Source: Bemisia tabaci
Lineage: Eukaryota; Arthropoda; Insecta; Hemiptera; Aleyrodidae
NCBI RefSeq assembly: GCF_918797505.1
Contig: NC_092797.1
Span: 54,658,157-54,722,156 of the forward strand
Reading direction: 5' to 3'
Length of the DNA: 64,000 bases
In this document: one piece after another, positions 52,336 to 64,000 of the stretch
Position numbering within the stretch: position 1 is the first letter of the stretch
Layout of the letters: each line of letters starts with the position of its first letter
Program-made: the position numbers and the translations under genes
Notes under the pieces: generated by a model
Database searches by the model: none
Told to the model about the DNA's origin: nothing
What the model saw: the letters and a program-made list of their open reading frames with translations, nothing else

Positions 52336-53319
52336 AAAAAAGAGAAGCGCATCTTATGGATTAAAGTTGGAAAAAAAAATCATTTTTCGCGGGACTTGTG
52401 AAGAGGGACCCCATCTTCCGGGACAAAATTTTCATTAGGTTTTTGCAAATGCAAAATTGTTGGAAATTCTTGCGCAAGTTTGAACCCAAAATTTGAAAAA
52501 TTGAAGAAGATATTAGGTCTGAATGTCGGAAAAAAATATTAGATTGTATAAAAAATATGTTAACTGCCTGCGAAATGCAAGGCGAATATTCTCCAAGGTA
52601 ATTTTCTTACGAGTCTCGCGAATTATTCAATAGAGTAACTTCCACCAGCAGATCCTCGGAAGGAAAATGATTTGCCTTTACCAAAAATTAAAAATGTAAG
52701 TTTTGGGAAATTTTAAGGATGATCCATACCTAATTTTAGTTTGTCAACTGCATAAGCAGTATTTTTTTATTCCATATTTTTGATCTTTTACCGTTCCCTT
52801 TAAAATCCCACGCAAGCACCTATATACTTTTAGAGATTTTCTATTGAATATTATTCGAGATTCGACGGAATTGCTGATTTGATGATGTTTAGTGGCGGAT
52901 CTGCGTAAACTTCGCTCTTAATGACAATGTAAACCGTAAGTATACATATGGCCCCCTAAGGAAAGGAGTTTTTTAAAGAACGAGTTTAAATACGGCGCTC
53001 AGCCTTCTGAACCGAGAAGCGCTGACTGAAATTATTAGTTCGTGTAACTGAAGTTTTTTCTCCTTTCGAACTCGTTGTTTGTTTCAGAAGTAGCAGAGGT
53101 TGCAACAATTTGCAACAAAATCGTTTGATTCTTGCAACTAATAAATTGGCGTGCAGATTGCCTACTCTTTCCTCTTAAGGAGCTATCATTGTTGGAACTT
53201 GTTGCAATATTAAGTTGAAACATGTTTCAACCTCAAAGTATTGCTGGTTGCCTCTCTTTCGATTTTAAGGAGCGCGAGAATATTGCAAATTTAGTAATAT
53301 CTAGAGTCGAAAGAAGTAC
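52336..53319. other. nothing recognised
   Basis: AT-rich, no supported ORF. Confidence 0.4.
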
Positions 53320-53800
53320 CAACCGCTTGGCAGTTTTGGTAAGATCTATAGTAAAAATATGAACTTTCAAGAATTCTACCAACGCTGGAAAAGTTCGAAA
53401 AACTTGGCACGCTATTTAAAATTCACATTTTTTAACATTTCGGCAATGTTGGAAAAATCAAGAACCTCCGAGATTTGCGGCGTTGATGTAAAAATCAAGA
53501 CTTTTTGAGAATTTTGTAACATTGGTAAAAATTCACTCTTTCCGATAATTTTGGCAACATAGGTAAAATTTTTAATTTCCTGTCTGACAACGTAAAAAAA
53601 ATTCAGTTTCGAAGAATTTTGTAAATTTGCAGATCCGGACTTTTTGAGGATTTCGGCAACGTCCGCTAATTTCAAAATTGTCATGTTTTCAAAATTAACC
53701 TTTCTTGAGAATTTTCGCTAAGTTGCGGTAAAATTCAGAAATTTGACAACGTTGACGAAATTTAGCATTTCTAAACATTCTGGCAACGTCTAAAAGTTGC
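53320..53800. repeat. degenerate tandem repeat, about 50-60 bp period
   Basis: Recurring (G/T)AATTTT(G/C)GCAAC(G/A)T followed by GGTAAAATTxA-like sequence, about eight units, strongly diverged. Confidence 0.45.
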
Positions 53801-54849
53801 AAGGCTCATGCAATACAATTGTTGTAAGCTGCAACTTTTCTTCCAAACGGATCGCCGAAAATCGGCATTTATCGATCAAAAGTTGACTTAGAGTTGCAAT
53901 AACTTATTACTGAGGAATATTAAAAATCTTCAACATTTAAGGAGTGTTTTAAGACAAACCACGATTGATTATCACAATTAGGCGAGGAGATAGAGAGGTT
54001 TAAAAAAAGCGGTAATTTTTGCACTTTAGAGGGGCTGGGGGGGGGGGGGTAAGCAGAGGGGGTAAAAGTGAGGACTTTTCGGAAAACACTACTTTTGAAG
54101 TATATAATCTATGGTAAAAAATTCAGCTTTTTTCTAGTTTGTTCCACTAAAATCCCTTCGTTGACTGGACTATTAGTTGCGACTTTATAATCAATATTGT
54201 TCCAACTTCTTGCAACGTTCGCATCGAGACATGCTCATTGGGCAGTGATGAATGCAGCCGGTGCTTTTCTTCTCGAGTTCTCGGTGCCAAGTGAAAGAGT
54301 CTCGTCCTTCTCGGAGATTCGCGCGCGAGGAAGGAAAAGATCTCGTGACGCGAGTGTCAAAGCTCGAAAAGCGACTCGAGCTAGGATGAATGTGTGATAT
54401 GTTTTAATCTCTCTATGGCTAAATGTCCCCTAATTAGGTTGGCCGGCTGGCGGCTTCCTCGCCGTTCGTCCGGAGACGACTTCCGCGGCCGAGTGCCGAG
54501 TCCCGAGTAGCCAGCCATGATTTCTCCATTAATGAATTCTACTCCTTTTTTCAGCGCCAGCGGTCACTCTCGTCAGTTGTCAACCGCTCTTTTCGCCATT
54601 TCAGATGTCGCATGTCGCGAGCTGAGCTGTGAACAAGTTCAAATCGCTGAGCCGCTCTATTGACTCAAACTAGAGCTGCGGCACCGGCTCCAGGCAGCAG
54701 TGGCACTGGGTCTAGAGTGTCAGTACGTGCTCGCGGATTGGTTCAAACAGTGGCCGGAGTCAGATGTAGAGCCCAAGGGCCCTGAAAAAATGTTTACTTT
54801 GGAGAAACATTATTAGCATTTGAACGCATTCAACCAAAGCTAGCTTGTC
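53801..54849. other. unassigned; GC-rich block 54430-54780
   Basis: 54430-54780 is CpG-rich and carries two initiator-like sites on the plus strand (GTCAGTTGTC near 54583; GTCAGTACG near 54719). A G run is at about 54036-54049. No coding evidence. Confidence 0.3.
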
Positions 54850-55190
54850 GCTTAATCTGCCATTGTAACTTATGGAAAAGGATCAGTTATCAGGATGCTC
54901 TCAACGAACATCATAATAATCGATACAGCTTTAAATGGGAAAATATCGATGGTCAATTATCACGCCTTGCACTGGTAAAAAGAACCTCTTGGTTCAAGAG
55001 TGCAGTTTCTTGTCGCCGGATTTAAGAGTCTGGTTTCTTGTTTCAAGCGGATTTTGAATTGAATCAATGCAAAATCCGCTTGAAACAAGAGTTCAAGACT
55101 CTTAAATCCGGCGACCAGAAACTGCACTCTTAAGTCAATGCACCGCGGCATTGGTCCAAGAAGTTTTTTTTACAAGTGTGCCACTATTGG
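54850..55190. mobile_element. hAT-type MITE split by a CACTGG MITE
   Basis: 54850-54969 is a diverged AGTGGCG-family member that stops at CACGCCTTG; 54970-55177 is a MITE CACTGGTAAAAAG...TTTTACAAGTG with TG on both sides; CCACTATTGG then resumes. The inner MITE itself has a long stem: TCAAGAGTGCAGTTTCTTGT-like sequence mirrored around 55065. Confidence 0.6.
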
Positions 55191-55480
55191 AGACTCAAAC
55201 GCAGGGACAGAAAAGGAGGAGAATACTGTTATGAGAAAACTTTACCTTTGGCAAGCTGATGAAAATAGAGACAACAATTTCTATTGACAAAGCTCTAGAT
55301 ATACAGTTGAAGACATACACAATTTTCGCGTGACTTCCTCAAATTTATAATTGAATAAAAAAAATTCAAAATAAAATTAAATAAAATAAATTAACAGATT
55401 ATACAGAGAATGTTCTGTTTGAAACATAGACGGAGTTCCTCATGAATTTTGATTCCCTCTAGTTGCTGATCGTCGTAATA
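55191..55480. other. nothing recognised
   Basis: AT-rich spacer. Confidence 0.35.
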
Positions 55481-56467
55481 CGAGGGTCATCCAAAAAGTA
55501 AGGTTCCCTACCTTGTATCTTCCGAGCGAATCGAGATAAATCAAATCGGTATAAAGCACATATCAGGCATACTCTAAGCTTTAAAACAAGCTCAAGTTTT
55601 TGTAAATCGGTCAAAGGATTCGCGAGTAAACTTAATTTTACTGAGACAACCTCCTGTCGCCGCGTGCCCACCTCCGGGGTCAGGATGCACGGAGAGTCGA
55701 TTATTGAAGACTCGGGTTATCGCCTCTATACATCACAACAACAAGGAATTTTAAGGTTTTCATTAAGTAGGCCTTACCTTACTTTTTGACGTAGTCTCCA
55801 CATCTTTTTTTGACATTTCTGGTATCATTACAGCAGCTTCTTGATGCCCTCCGCGTATAGAAGCTTTCGCCTTGACTCTAAAACTAGTCATTGACAGCTA
55901 TCTGTACCTCTGAATCGGTTGAAAATCGCTTCCATCGTGGAAGTTTTTCCGCCCGGGAACAAATGAAAGTCACATGAAGCTAAAGTAAGAAAGTTTGAAG
56001 GATTGGGGAAAAATTTCCCTACGCAAAGCAACTGATTTGGAAGTGTAGATCGCTGTCAATGACTGGTTTTGGAGTCGAGGCGAAAGCTTCTACGCGTAAG
56101 GCATCAAGAAGCTGCTGTAATGATACCAGAAATGTCAAAAAAAGATGTGGAGACTACGTCAAAAAGTAAGGTAAGGCCTACTCAAAGAAAACCTTAAAAT
56201 TCCTTGTTGATGTGATGTATAGAGGCGATAACCCGAGTCTTCAATAATCGACTCTTCGTGCATCCTGACCCCGGAGGTGGGCACGCGGCGACAGGAGGTT
56301 ATCTCAGTAAAATTAAGTTTACTCGCGAATCCTTTGACCGATTTACAAAAACTTGAGCTTGTTTTAAAGCTTAGAGTATGCCTGATATGTGCTTTATACC
56401 GATTTGATTTATCTCGTTTCGCTCGGAAGATACAAGGTAGGGAACCTTACTTTTTGGATGACCCTCG
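55481..56467. mobile_element. inverted-duplicate mariner (arms about 425 bp), TA duplication
   Basis: Ends CGAGGGTCATCCAAAAAGTA and inverse, flanked by TA. Arms about 55481-55905 and 56043-56467, loop about 137 bp. In the right arm (plus) the end of a mariner transposase is readable: VNDWFWSRGESFYA, stop, GIKKLL, stops, then CGDYVKK in another frame. The left arm carries the same 3' end in reverse. So both halves derive from one end of a mariner, and the element cannot make transposase. Confidence 0.85.
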
Positions 56468-56469
56468 TA

Positions 56470-57040
56470 AATTGACTAACTAACCTTCACAATTGAATAC
56501 CGTTGGTTGCTGATAAAAAGTGTACGTCTGCAGGAACCACTATCGTTCTTAATTTATGTTAGAGTGCCGTGAGCAATTATTTTGTTTTTTAATTCATTTA
56601 TTTCTTTTTGTTCAATTCAAATTTTAATTATGCATGTCAGGTTCAAATTCTGAATTTTGCTCCCCTCTCCAACCCCTTGTCTAGAACATTTTGCAAAAGT
56701 CTGAACTCGCTCTGTAGAATATTAAGGCACACTTTGATACACCTTTAAAACTCCTGTTTTTTTAGTAAAATTTGGCATAATTTAAACGATTTTGTTTGAA
56801 AACCATCAGAAATGTTTACAAAAATTGACCATTCACATCGATATACAATAATTGCGTGCTTTCTCGCAATTAGATACCCAATCTTTCATCTTCAACCTCG
56901 GCACCTATTAGATTAGACCAGATTTTTTCCAAGTTCGGATCGCAATTTACCCTGAGCAAATTATCTTAATAGAAATAATGAGATGGTATAGCTGTCCAAT
57001 TTTTAATCCGTGAAATAGATTCTGAGACCCTCCCGATGAT
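56470..57040. other. nothing recognised
   Basis: AT-rich, no supported ORF. Confidence 0.4.
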
Positions 57041-57253
57041 GCACCGAAAAAAAAAGTGAAGTCGACTTAACATTCTGGATGTAAAAGAAGTATTCGAGAA
57101 CTCACAAAATACTGAATACCCGCTACAGCAGTTATTTTTACATCTTAAAATCATTAAAGTAACTGCTGTAGCGGTTAATGCAGCATTTTGTAAGTTCTCG
57201 CACACTTTTTTTACATCCAGAATGTTAAACCAACTTCACTTTTTTTTCGGTGC
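57041..57253. mobile_element. 213-bp foldback MITE, GCACCGAAAAAA ends
   Basis: GCACCGAAAAAAAAAGTGAAGT mirrors ACTTCACTTTTTTTTCGGTGC; ACATTCTGGATGTAAAA and CCGCTACAGCAGTTA also pair with their inverses, so the arms are about 95 bp. Confidence 0.8.
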
Positions 57254-58926
57254 GGATACCTGCCAATTTCTTCAACATTTCACTGCCATTCATACGCGAA
57301 TAACTAAACATTGAAGAATGTTAGGAAGTAAATGCCTGATAACGGATACCTGGTATGAATGCAACCGGTTCATGAGATGGTTACTTTCACCGCGACCGAC
57401 GCATTTGCGCACGGCCAATAAGAGACAGGTGACCGGCCGCGGCCGAGGAAAGACTCAAGGTGCTCCGAGGAGAGCAAAAATACCATCCAATTTACTGATT
57501 TTATCGATTCACTGCATTCACCGATCCAACGCTAGATACAGCCACCTGTTCAACGACTGATTTAACGCTTGCAATATTGTAATTTTCACTTCTCATCTAT
57601 TTTTTTCTTCACTCAGAAAAAAAAGCGGTAATATGAACCATAAAGTTCGATTTTCAATATCAGTCGCACTCCTCGGGTCATGTGACTGCTCTCTCGGCTC
57701 TGTAAACTTTATCTTCGGTTCGTAGAACCGAGCGCTCAAACCCAACTGAAAAATGAAAAAATGGGCCCGTAAATTCAATCTCTTAACTATCGCAGGCCTC
57801 TGAGTCCGTAATATGTTTGTTTATTGACGGATTCTTATAATATTTTACCAGAATTTATTATTTATTATTTATTTATTATTTTTTATTTCATCCTGTAATT
57901 TGTGTTTCAAATTCTTTATTAATTGTACTCAACATATTCCTATTCATGTATTACAAATTTTCGTTTTTTTTAACTCTCTCTCATTTTTTTCTTTACCAAA
58001 TTACTGTTTTTTATAATTGCGTCTTTTTCCAGTTTTAATTATTTGAGCTTTTTCCTAGTTTGAATTTATGTCGATGTATTTATGTTATGTTATTTATTTT
58101 TTTCCCTTCTTTTTGTCTTTTCTTCCCCCCCCCCCTTTCTTTTTTCTAGCGATTGATTTTAGTAAGTTCCGCAAAATAATTGGTAAACAGAGCAAAACCA
58201 TACGCTAATTTGGCAAACATTTTGAAAATCTAGCAAAAATTTTAGCCATAATAGCATAAACTAGTAATAACATGGTTTCATGATCTGTGGTTCCCAAAAC
58301 CGAGAGTTCGGTCACAGAAATTGAATAGAACGGCCGATTTTGAGCACTGTACGCACCGTTCATATGGCCAAACTTTTTTCTCAGTGTTTTTTTACCTGTC
58401 CTTTGCCACTTCAGAAACAAGACATGAATTGTGAGACCTAGAGCGAGATCATGGGAAAATAAACTTATCTCGTCACAAGCTCTTCAGTAGTTCAGTTGCG
58501 TCATTATTTTTTCTTGAAATGACAGTGTTCAGTTGAAAATTATCAATTTTTAGCCTTAAAACGTTATAAATTGTACGTTTAGTTTTCTGAAGTTTTAATT
58601 CAAAGACGGAGAGGAAGAAAAAAGGAGAAACGCCAATGGCATGTATTCCGGGGAGGAAAGTCATACTACACGAGAAACTGCTCTAACCTTGCGTTAAAGT
58701 CTCCGTGGATATCTCATATAAATGCGATTTCGCGCCTGAATTCTAACTAAGTTCATTCATTAAACTCTGTGAGTGAAACCAGATGAGAGTATTGTAACTG
58801 TGATTGTAAAATATTTGTGTCAGCATGGTAGTATTACTGTCACCAACATGATCGTTTATGGCAGAGTAGGCCGCATTAGCGGATCCAGAAAATTGTCAAA
58901 AGTGTTTTTCTCAATTTAAACCTATG
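57254..58926. other. no gene seen; GTTCG-type MITE fragments
   Basis: A short GC-rich stretch is at 57385-57470. GTTCGG-rich segments occur at 57612-57770 and 58275-58395. 57830-58140 is T-rich with a C run at about 58126-58136. A TATAAAT at 58718 has no coding sequence behind it. Confidence 0.4.
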
Positions 58927-59179
58927 CTGCCGTGCTAAGGAAAAAAGCCGTATGAACATTCGAGAGTTGCCAAATATCCTCCGATAAAATGTTTATTTTC
59001 CAGGAGAATTATGAATATTTTCTCTTAAAATTTTCAAATGATATAAATCTAATTACGAAGAAAATTCTCTGGAAAATTGAGCGGAAAATATTCACAAGTT
59101 TTCCTGAAAATTCGCATTCGATCAAAGGAAATTCGACAACTGACGAAGGTTCATACGGCGTTTTTCCTGAGCACGGCAG
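58927..59179. mobile_element. MITE, CTGCCGTGCTAAGG family, TATG duplication
   Basis: 253 bp, CTGCCGTGCTAAGGAAAAAA..GAGCACGGCAG, with TATG directly on both sides. Confidence 0.85.
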
Positions 59180-59597
59180 TATGGAAATATATCGGTTTTT
59201 GGAGGGGCCAGGTGATCCGACAAGAATCGATTATTTATCATAGGTTTAAACGGAGGGAATCCGGTGTTGCCAAATTGCTGTATCCGCCTCTGGTAGGCCG
59301 ATTACGAAGTTTTCATTAGTGAGCGCACGTTTCAATTTGACGTGCGATAATTACTCGTTCGAGGACCCACTCGAAGAGGGCCGTAAAGCAGCATTGTTGT
59401 GGCCCGGTCCATTACGCCGCGGCGTGGCGCCGGCCGTAGCCAAAGCTCGAGCCAGATTCATCAGGTTCCAGATGCCGCGCGCTAATTGTCCCACGATGAT
59501 GTGAGTGTGTGAAAAGCGAGTCTGGTTGGGGCCCAATTTTGGTTGCGCAATCGCGGGCCGCAATCGGAAGCCACCGCCGATACGCATGCTCACAATG
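59180..59597. other. GC-rich block between two MITE copies
   Basis: 59330-59590 is CpG-rich with overlapping short ORFs on both strands, none recognised. Confidence 0.35.
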
Positions 59598-59850
59598 CTG
59601 CCGTGCTAAGGAAGAACGCCGTATAAACCTTCAGGCGTTGCCAAATTTTCTTCAATAAAACAAAAATTTCCTGGTAAACTTATGAATATTTTTCTTCCAA
59701 TTTTTCAGGGAATATTCTTTGTATTTTGATCTAAAGTTCCTGAAAATTTCAAGGAAAAATATTCATAATTTTCCTCAGAAATAAACATTTTATCAAAGGA
59801 AATTTGGCAACTCTCGAATGTTCATACGGCGTTCTTCCTTGGCACGGCAG
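59598..59850. mobile_element. MITE, CTGCCGTGCTAAGG family, AATG duplication
   Basis: 253 bp, same length as 58927-59179 and 26434-26686, with AATG on both sides. Confidence 0.85.
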
Positions 59851-59969
59851 AATGCCTCGGCAGTATCCTTCCGATTTAATGACGTCACGCCAAAAATGTT
59901 ACACCATCCGGGTGTGAGGTCTTCAATAGTATTAGAAGATACTCTTAAAGCGAGTACGGTAACATATCA

Positions 59970-60545
59970 GCGGGCCGATTATTGAAACTGATGGACAAAG
60001 CAATGAACAAAGAAGACATAGGGAGTAAGGAGCGATCCTATCGGTTGACATGATTGGTTCTTATAGACTAAGGAAGAATTGATGGACTAACTGGCGGGTC
60101 TTCAGTGGGTTGCCGTTAGTTAGTCTATTACCTGCCTCCTATGTCCATTGCCACCACCTGCTTCCACCAATAGGATCCCTCCAAATTCCTTTTGTCGTGT
60201 TTGTCTATAGCTTTGTCTATAAGTTTCAATAATCGGCCCGCAGAGGAGTATAGTTTGGCAATGAAAGCTCCTGCGGGCCGATTATTGAAATTGATAGACA
60301 AAGCTATAGACAAAGAAGACATAGGGGGTATAAAGCAATCCTATTGGTTGAAATGGGTGGTTCTCATAGACTAAGGGGGAAAAAAGGTAGACTAACTGTC
60401 GGGTCTCTCGCGGGTTGCCTTTAGTTAGTCTATTACCTACCTTCTTTGTCCATTGCAACCACCCGATTCTAGCGATAGGATCCCTCCAAATCCTTTTTGT
60501 CTTCTTTGTCTATTGCTTTGTCTATCAATTTCAATAATCAGCCCG
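59970..60545. mobile_element. two GCGGGC-type MITEs in direct tandem
   Basis: Copies 59970-60241 and 60273-60545, both complete and in the same orientation, separated by 31 bp. Each has GCGGGCCGATTATTGAAA at the left and AATAATC(G/A)GCCCGC at the right. Confidence 0.75.
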
Positions 60546-60569
60546 CTGATGAACTTGACTAGATAAAAC

Positions 60570-60742
60570 CAGTGGCGAGGCGTGAATGATCGACTATCGA
60601 TATCCTCCCCCCCCCCCCATTTGCAGCCATGGTGAAGAATCGATTAGTGAGGTGTTCGTTGCGAACAATCTGTTTATCGATCCTTTTGCGTAGGTTTAAA
60701 TGGCAGATCAACCGATATATCGCAAAGCACTCCACACCACTG
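60570..60742. mobile_element. hAT-type MITE, 8-bp duplication
   Basis: 173 bp, CAGTGGCGAGGCGTGAATGA to CACTCCACACCACTG; flanks GATAAAAC / AATAAAAC match at seven of eight bases. A C run lies inside at about 60608-60619. Confidence 0.8.
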
Positions 60743-60750
60743 AATAAAAC

Positions 60751-61746
60751 CGATAGGACGGAATCGGGGGTTCACGGATGAAAATTTGGCCAAAAGAGGA
60801 CGTTACAGGCAGGGGCAAGTTCATTCCATTGGCTACGGAAAACCTTTAAGGTGCGCCAAATAGAAATGTTTCAAAGTAGGGACAAGATTTTCGAGAGAAT
60901 GATTCGAAGCAAACGTGAAACGCACTGTAATAATTTCTGCGGAAAGTTCTACCTTCATTCGTCAAAGTTTTTGTACAATTTTTATAAACATTTTGCGAGA
61001 ACATTACTCAGAGAGATTTTTTGACGGTGTAAGAGAGAAAAATGTGTAGGTATACCAGTCTACATGTGTAAAAAAAGAATGTAAGGTTGGTTGAAAATAT
61101 CTATACGCTATCCAGTTTTTATTAAGTATGCAAAGTTGACAAATCAATGTATTTTTTCTTTTAAAAGGTTCGTAGGTATGCACGTTTGTTAGATAGCCCG
61201 AAATATCTGTGCGAGGGTTTTTGCATTGAAAATTCATTGATGTTTTGGGAGTATTTTTTATGAATCATCTTGGAATATATTATTAGCTACTTTTTTTAAA
61301 AAAAATTGTCAAGGGTAGCCTGAAAATTTCCATTTTCTATATTCCTCATAAATATTATCCTCATTGCTGCTGTATTCTGATGGATTTTAAGTCAAATAAT
61401 GTGTTCCATTGATGACTATTATTAATTTAAAAGAAACGAACCCTACTGGCACGCTTAAAAATTAATGGAACAGTAAAAATATGAAAAAAATATAAAAGTA
61501 AAAAATAAAATAAAAATAAAAACGATACATTTATAGCCATAGCAGGGGCACGAAGTTTCAAGCAAAAAAATCAGTCGCGCAAAAACAACACTCGAAACCG
61601 GATCTATAATTAATTATGAGCCATTTAGGATGAGTACGGGTGGGTTTCAAAATCGTCTCAAACCTGAAAGTGTTGAAATATTTTGCCAGTAGAAATGTAA
61701 AAAGCATTAGAAGAAAACATTAAATTAATACCTCCGGAAAACCATT
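60751..61746. other. nothing recognised
   Basis: AT-rich; short A/T low complexity near 61480-61530. Confidence 0.4.
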
Positions 61747-62225
61747 GGACCTTGTTTAGCAGAAAGGAAAGAAGCCACATCCACTGCAAAAAATCATGGT
61801 AGATTTCACCATTCTCAGACACAGCGGTACTAGTATGGTAATGAAAACCAGACTTAATGGTAGCATTTACCATATTATGGTGAGTATCACCAGGGTTCTA
61901 GTGAATACTGCCGTAATTCTCGTTACTTTCACTGAGTAGTATCACCGTGTAAAAAATTTAGTAGACTTATAGTAGATGTTACCATACTTTTTTTAGCAGT
62001 AGCCGATCAGCTACTGCCAAAGTTAGCCGGGTAATTTGATTTGTCACAAGAGAACATTTGTACGGATTCCTCTGAAAATTTTGAAAAATGTGCTTCGTGC
62101 TATGCAAAAAATTCGATGAAATTTGCAAAAAAATCTGCACAACCGTTTTCATGTAAAACATTAAATTCCTAAATGTTTGGCGATAGCTGATGCATTGCTT
62201 GGTTCCATCCTGCTTAACGCGGTCC
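61747..62225. mobile_element. GGACC..-type MITE split by a GGTA-rich MITE
   Basis: Host: GGACCTTGTTTAGCAGAAAG to CTGCTTAACGCGGTCC. The insert 61782-62001 begins CACTGCAAAAAATCATGGTA and ends TACTTTTTTTAGCAGTA and is rich in GGTA / TACC motifs like 14631-15042. Confidence 0.7.
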
Positions 62226-63106
62226 AAATAACATTTTTTAAAAAAAATTCATGAGAATAAAAAAATTCAAGTTGTGAACTTGAAAGAAACCAAAAGCGAA
62301 AACACTCACCCAAGGAGGCATAATCCCAAATAAAATGAGTCACACTAAAAAACAACACTCGACACCGGAAACCGGGAGTATCTGGCTCTATATCGGTCGT
62401 TACCGAGGCGTCAGCACATCCCCGAATCCGCAAATCCGCAAAATCGCAAATTCCCAAATCCGCGCTTCCGAAATCGGCACTGCTCCCTCCACCTTGGACG
62501 GGCCCGCGCAAAATCGGCACTGATCAGCGTCACGGATGCGGAAGAAATTAAAAATATCGGAGATGGACAAATTCTATCGGGGAAGAAGAGCGCGATGATC
62601 GGTTCCGCGCCGTGACGGAACGCTCGAATAATTAGTCGGGAACTTGGAGGCGCGCACCGCGGGAAAAATCGGAGGGGGCTCGTCCCCCCCCCCTTCCCGC
62701 ACGGGGGGTGGGGCCAAGCTGACGGGGAGTTCGATGGCAAGAGGCATCGGGTGCTACGGTGGCCGCTACCGAGACCGAGACATTGACACTGGAGCTTTTA
62801 GTCCCGGTGTTGTCGGGTTGCACGCTCAGAAAAAAAGTTCGGTCGTGTGAACCGTATGTACGGTGTTCAATACTGCTGTGCTAAGGAAAAACGCCGTATG
62901 AACAATCGAGAGTTGCCAAATTTCCTTCGATAATGGGCTAAGGTCCTATGTCTCGTATACCTACACATCATGACGAGAGAGCTTTACAAGTTTGAAAGTA
63001 CAAAAGTTCAAACACGATCAAAAGCTTGAAAGTCCTCTCGTTCGGTGCTTTTAAGGGGGGATTGCGTTTCCCGCGCCCCGAAAATCAATGTTTCGTAAAA
63101 ATTGGA
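62226..63106. other. no gene; GC-rich block and truncated MITEs
   Basis: 62480-62760 is GC-rich. 62395-62470 shows repeated AATCCGCAAAT-like units. 62821-62865 is a GTTCGGT-type MITE end and 62871-62935 a solo end of the CTGCCGTGCTAAGG family. The rest is unassigned. Confidence 0.4.
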
Positions 63107-63114
63107 AAAAGATT

Positions 63115-63318
63115 ATATTGCTGATTTAACAATTTTGTAGTTAAAAAAAGTGTCCGGCATTTTCGATGTATATTTTACAATAGAAAAAATGCTAATTTAA
63201 TCAGCCCCATGGTTTAATTAGCATCTCACTATTTTGAAATGTACATTGGAAACATGTCGGACATGTTTTTTAACAATTTCATTGTTAAATCAGGAATCCA
63301 TTTTTTTTTCGTGTATTT
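63115..63318. mobile_element. MITE, GCTGATTTAACAATT family
   Basis: ATTGCTGATTTAACAATTTTG mirrors CAATTTCATTGTTAAATCAGGAAT, with ATGCTAATTTAATCAG / TGGTTTAATTAGCAT inside. Confidence 0.75.
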
Positions 63319-63722
63319 CATAAATGATAGACTTGTGAATCGGTCACTGATGACCTCAAATGACCTTAGCTCAGATGACTCAACCAAAACTATGGTCGAC
63401 TTAACCACAATTTTTATTCAGCCAGCTGTAATCTGGTTGAGCCAACTGTAATTTCAATCGCGTCAGCGGTTTTTCCAGATAGCTACGTTTTCTTCGGTTC
63501 CGGAAACGATTCATATCTCATAGTTTTTGCCGGACTTCAACTCCAACCCTAAACAGAAAATTTTTGTTTCGAATTTTTGACCCGAAACAACTTTTTCTCG
63601 CTCGTTTTTGAGAAGAAAAAAAACCCGATAATTTAGAAATGGAAAAATAAAGTATTTACTTCGTGCACAGGTCCTGTCGTGCTGATTGGCAAACGAGTTA
63701 GAGAAAAATTTCAAGGTGTTCT
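63319..63722. other. nothing recognised
   Basis: No supported ORF or repeat. Confidence 0.35.
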
Positions 63723-63927
63723 CACGCTGGAAAAAAATACCCCGGCCTTGGAAGCCGTATTTACGGGCCGTATAGACGTAGCATCCGCGTTCCGGGCTCA
63801 AAGGCCGTAAGTTCTGGGCGTAGCACCCGGAGCAATCGAAGCTACGGCTACAGACCCCGGAACTTTCGACCTCTGAGCCCGGAGCGGACGGTATGTCTAT
63901 ATAGCCCGTAACTTTTTTTCGGTGCAG
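63723..63927. mobile_element. MITE with GC-rich palindromic centre
   Basis: CACGCTGGAAAAAAATACC...TTTTTTTCGGTGC ends; inside GGGCCGTATAGACGTAGC and CCGGAGC..GCTACGGC palindromes, like 35122-35365. The last 70 bp of the window show nothing. Confidence 0.6.
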
Positions 63928-64000
63928 ACCCGGAGCCCAAATCGATGAGAGAGGGGTTCTGGGATCAAATTTGAAGGAGGATCCGTGTCAAAGGAAAAGA

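Noticed and set aside
51654..52352. Ser/Pro/Leu-rich minus ORF of 232 aa and Lys/Glu-rich plus ORF of 194 aa
   Set aside because: Both are translations of a purine microsatellite.

Overview
This window is eukaryotic, repeat-dominated DNA, most likely from an insect. AT-rich DNA is packed with inverted-repeat DNA transposons and MITEs. The only clearly supported gene is split by introns with GT..AG borders. My impression is a hemipteran such as a whitefly, because the MITE family starting GGACGTATTTCTG looks familiar from that group, but that is memory and was not checked. I see no rRNA gene, no intact tRNA gene and no CRISPR array, and the longer tracks of open reading frame are mostly repeats.

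One multi-exon gene occupies about 10.0-36.1 kb on the minus strand. Six exons (36075-35929, 27715-27542, 26336-26077, 15494-15111, 11310-10846, 10202-9989) join with compatible phases at all five junctions. They give a single 547-codon reading frame that starts inside a signal-peptide-like segment and ends at a TAG. The product looks like a secreted Tyr/Pro/Ser-rich protein of unknown family. The initiating ATG lies in an upstream exon that I did not find. The introns (0.6-10.6 kb) hold most of the transposons.

Region by region. 0-8.4 kb: repeats, a 593-bp-arm palindrome element, and possible decayed coding exons near 5.5-6.2 kb. 8.4-10 kb: the gene's 3' flank, carrying a 9-bp-TSD element that itself contains a mariner relic. 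11.3-15.1 kb: a nested stack of MITEs. 17.4-25.5 kb: a giant composite inverted repeat with a roughly 3-kb GC-rich 36-bp minisatellite and a 757-bp-arm palindrome. 28.3-30.8 kb: a three-level nest that contains a tRNA-derived SINE. 39-42.7 kb: a 386-bp palindrome, a Transib-type element with a CAACG duplication, and a head-to-head pair of diverged gene starts, one with a FLYWCH-like finger. 44.4 kb: a possible plus-strand promoter and first exon. 45-64 kb: second copies of repeats seen earlier, a purine tract, an inverted mariner remnant and clustered MITEs.

The genes do not form an operon-like or functional cluster. The most informative content is the transposon stratigraphy: long snapback elements with exactly equal arms, MITE families whose target duplications can be read directly, and a hairpin family present three times.
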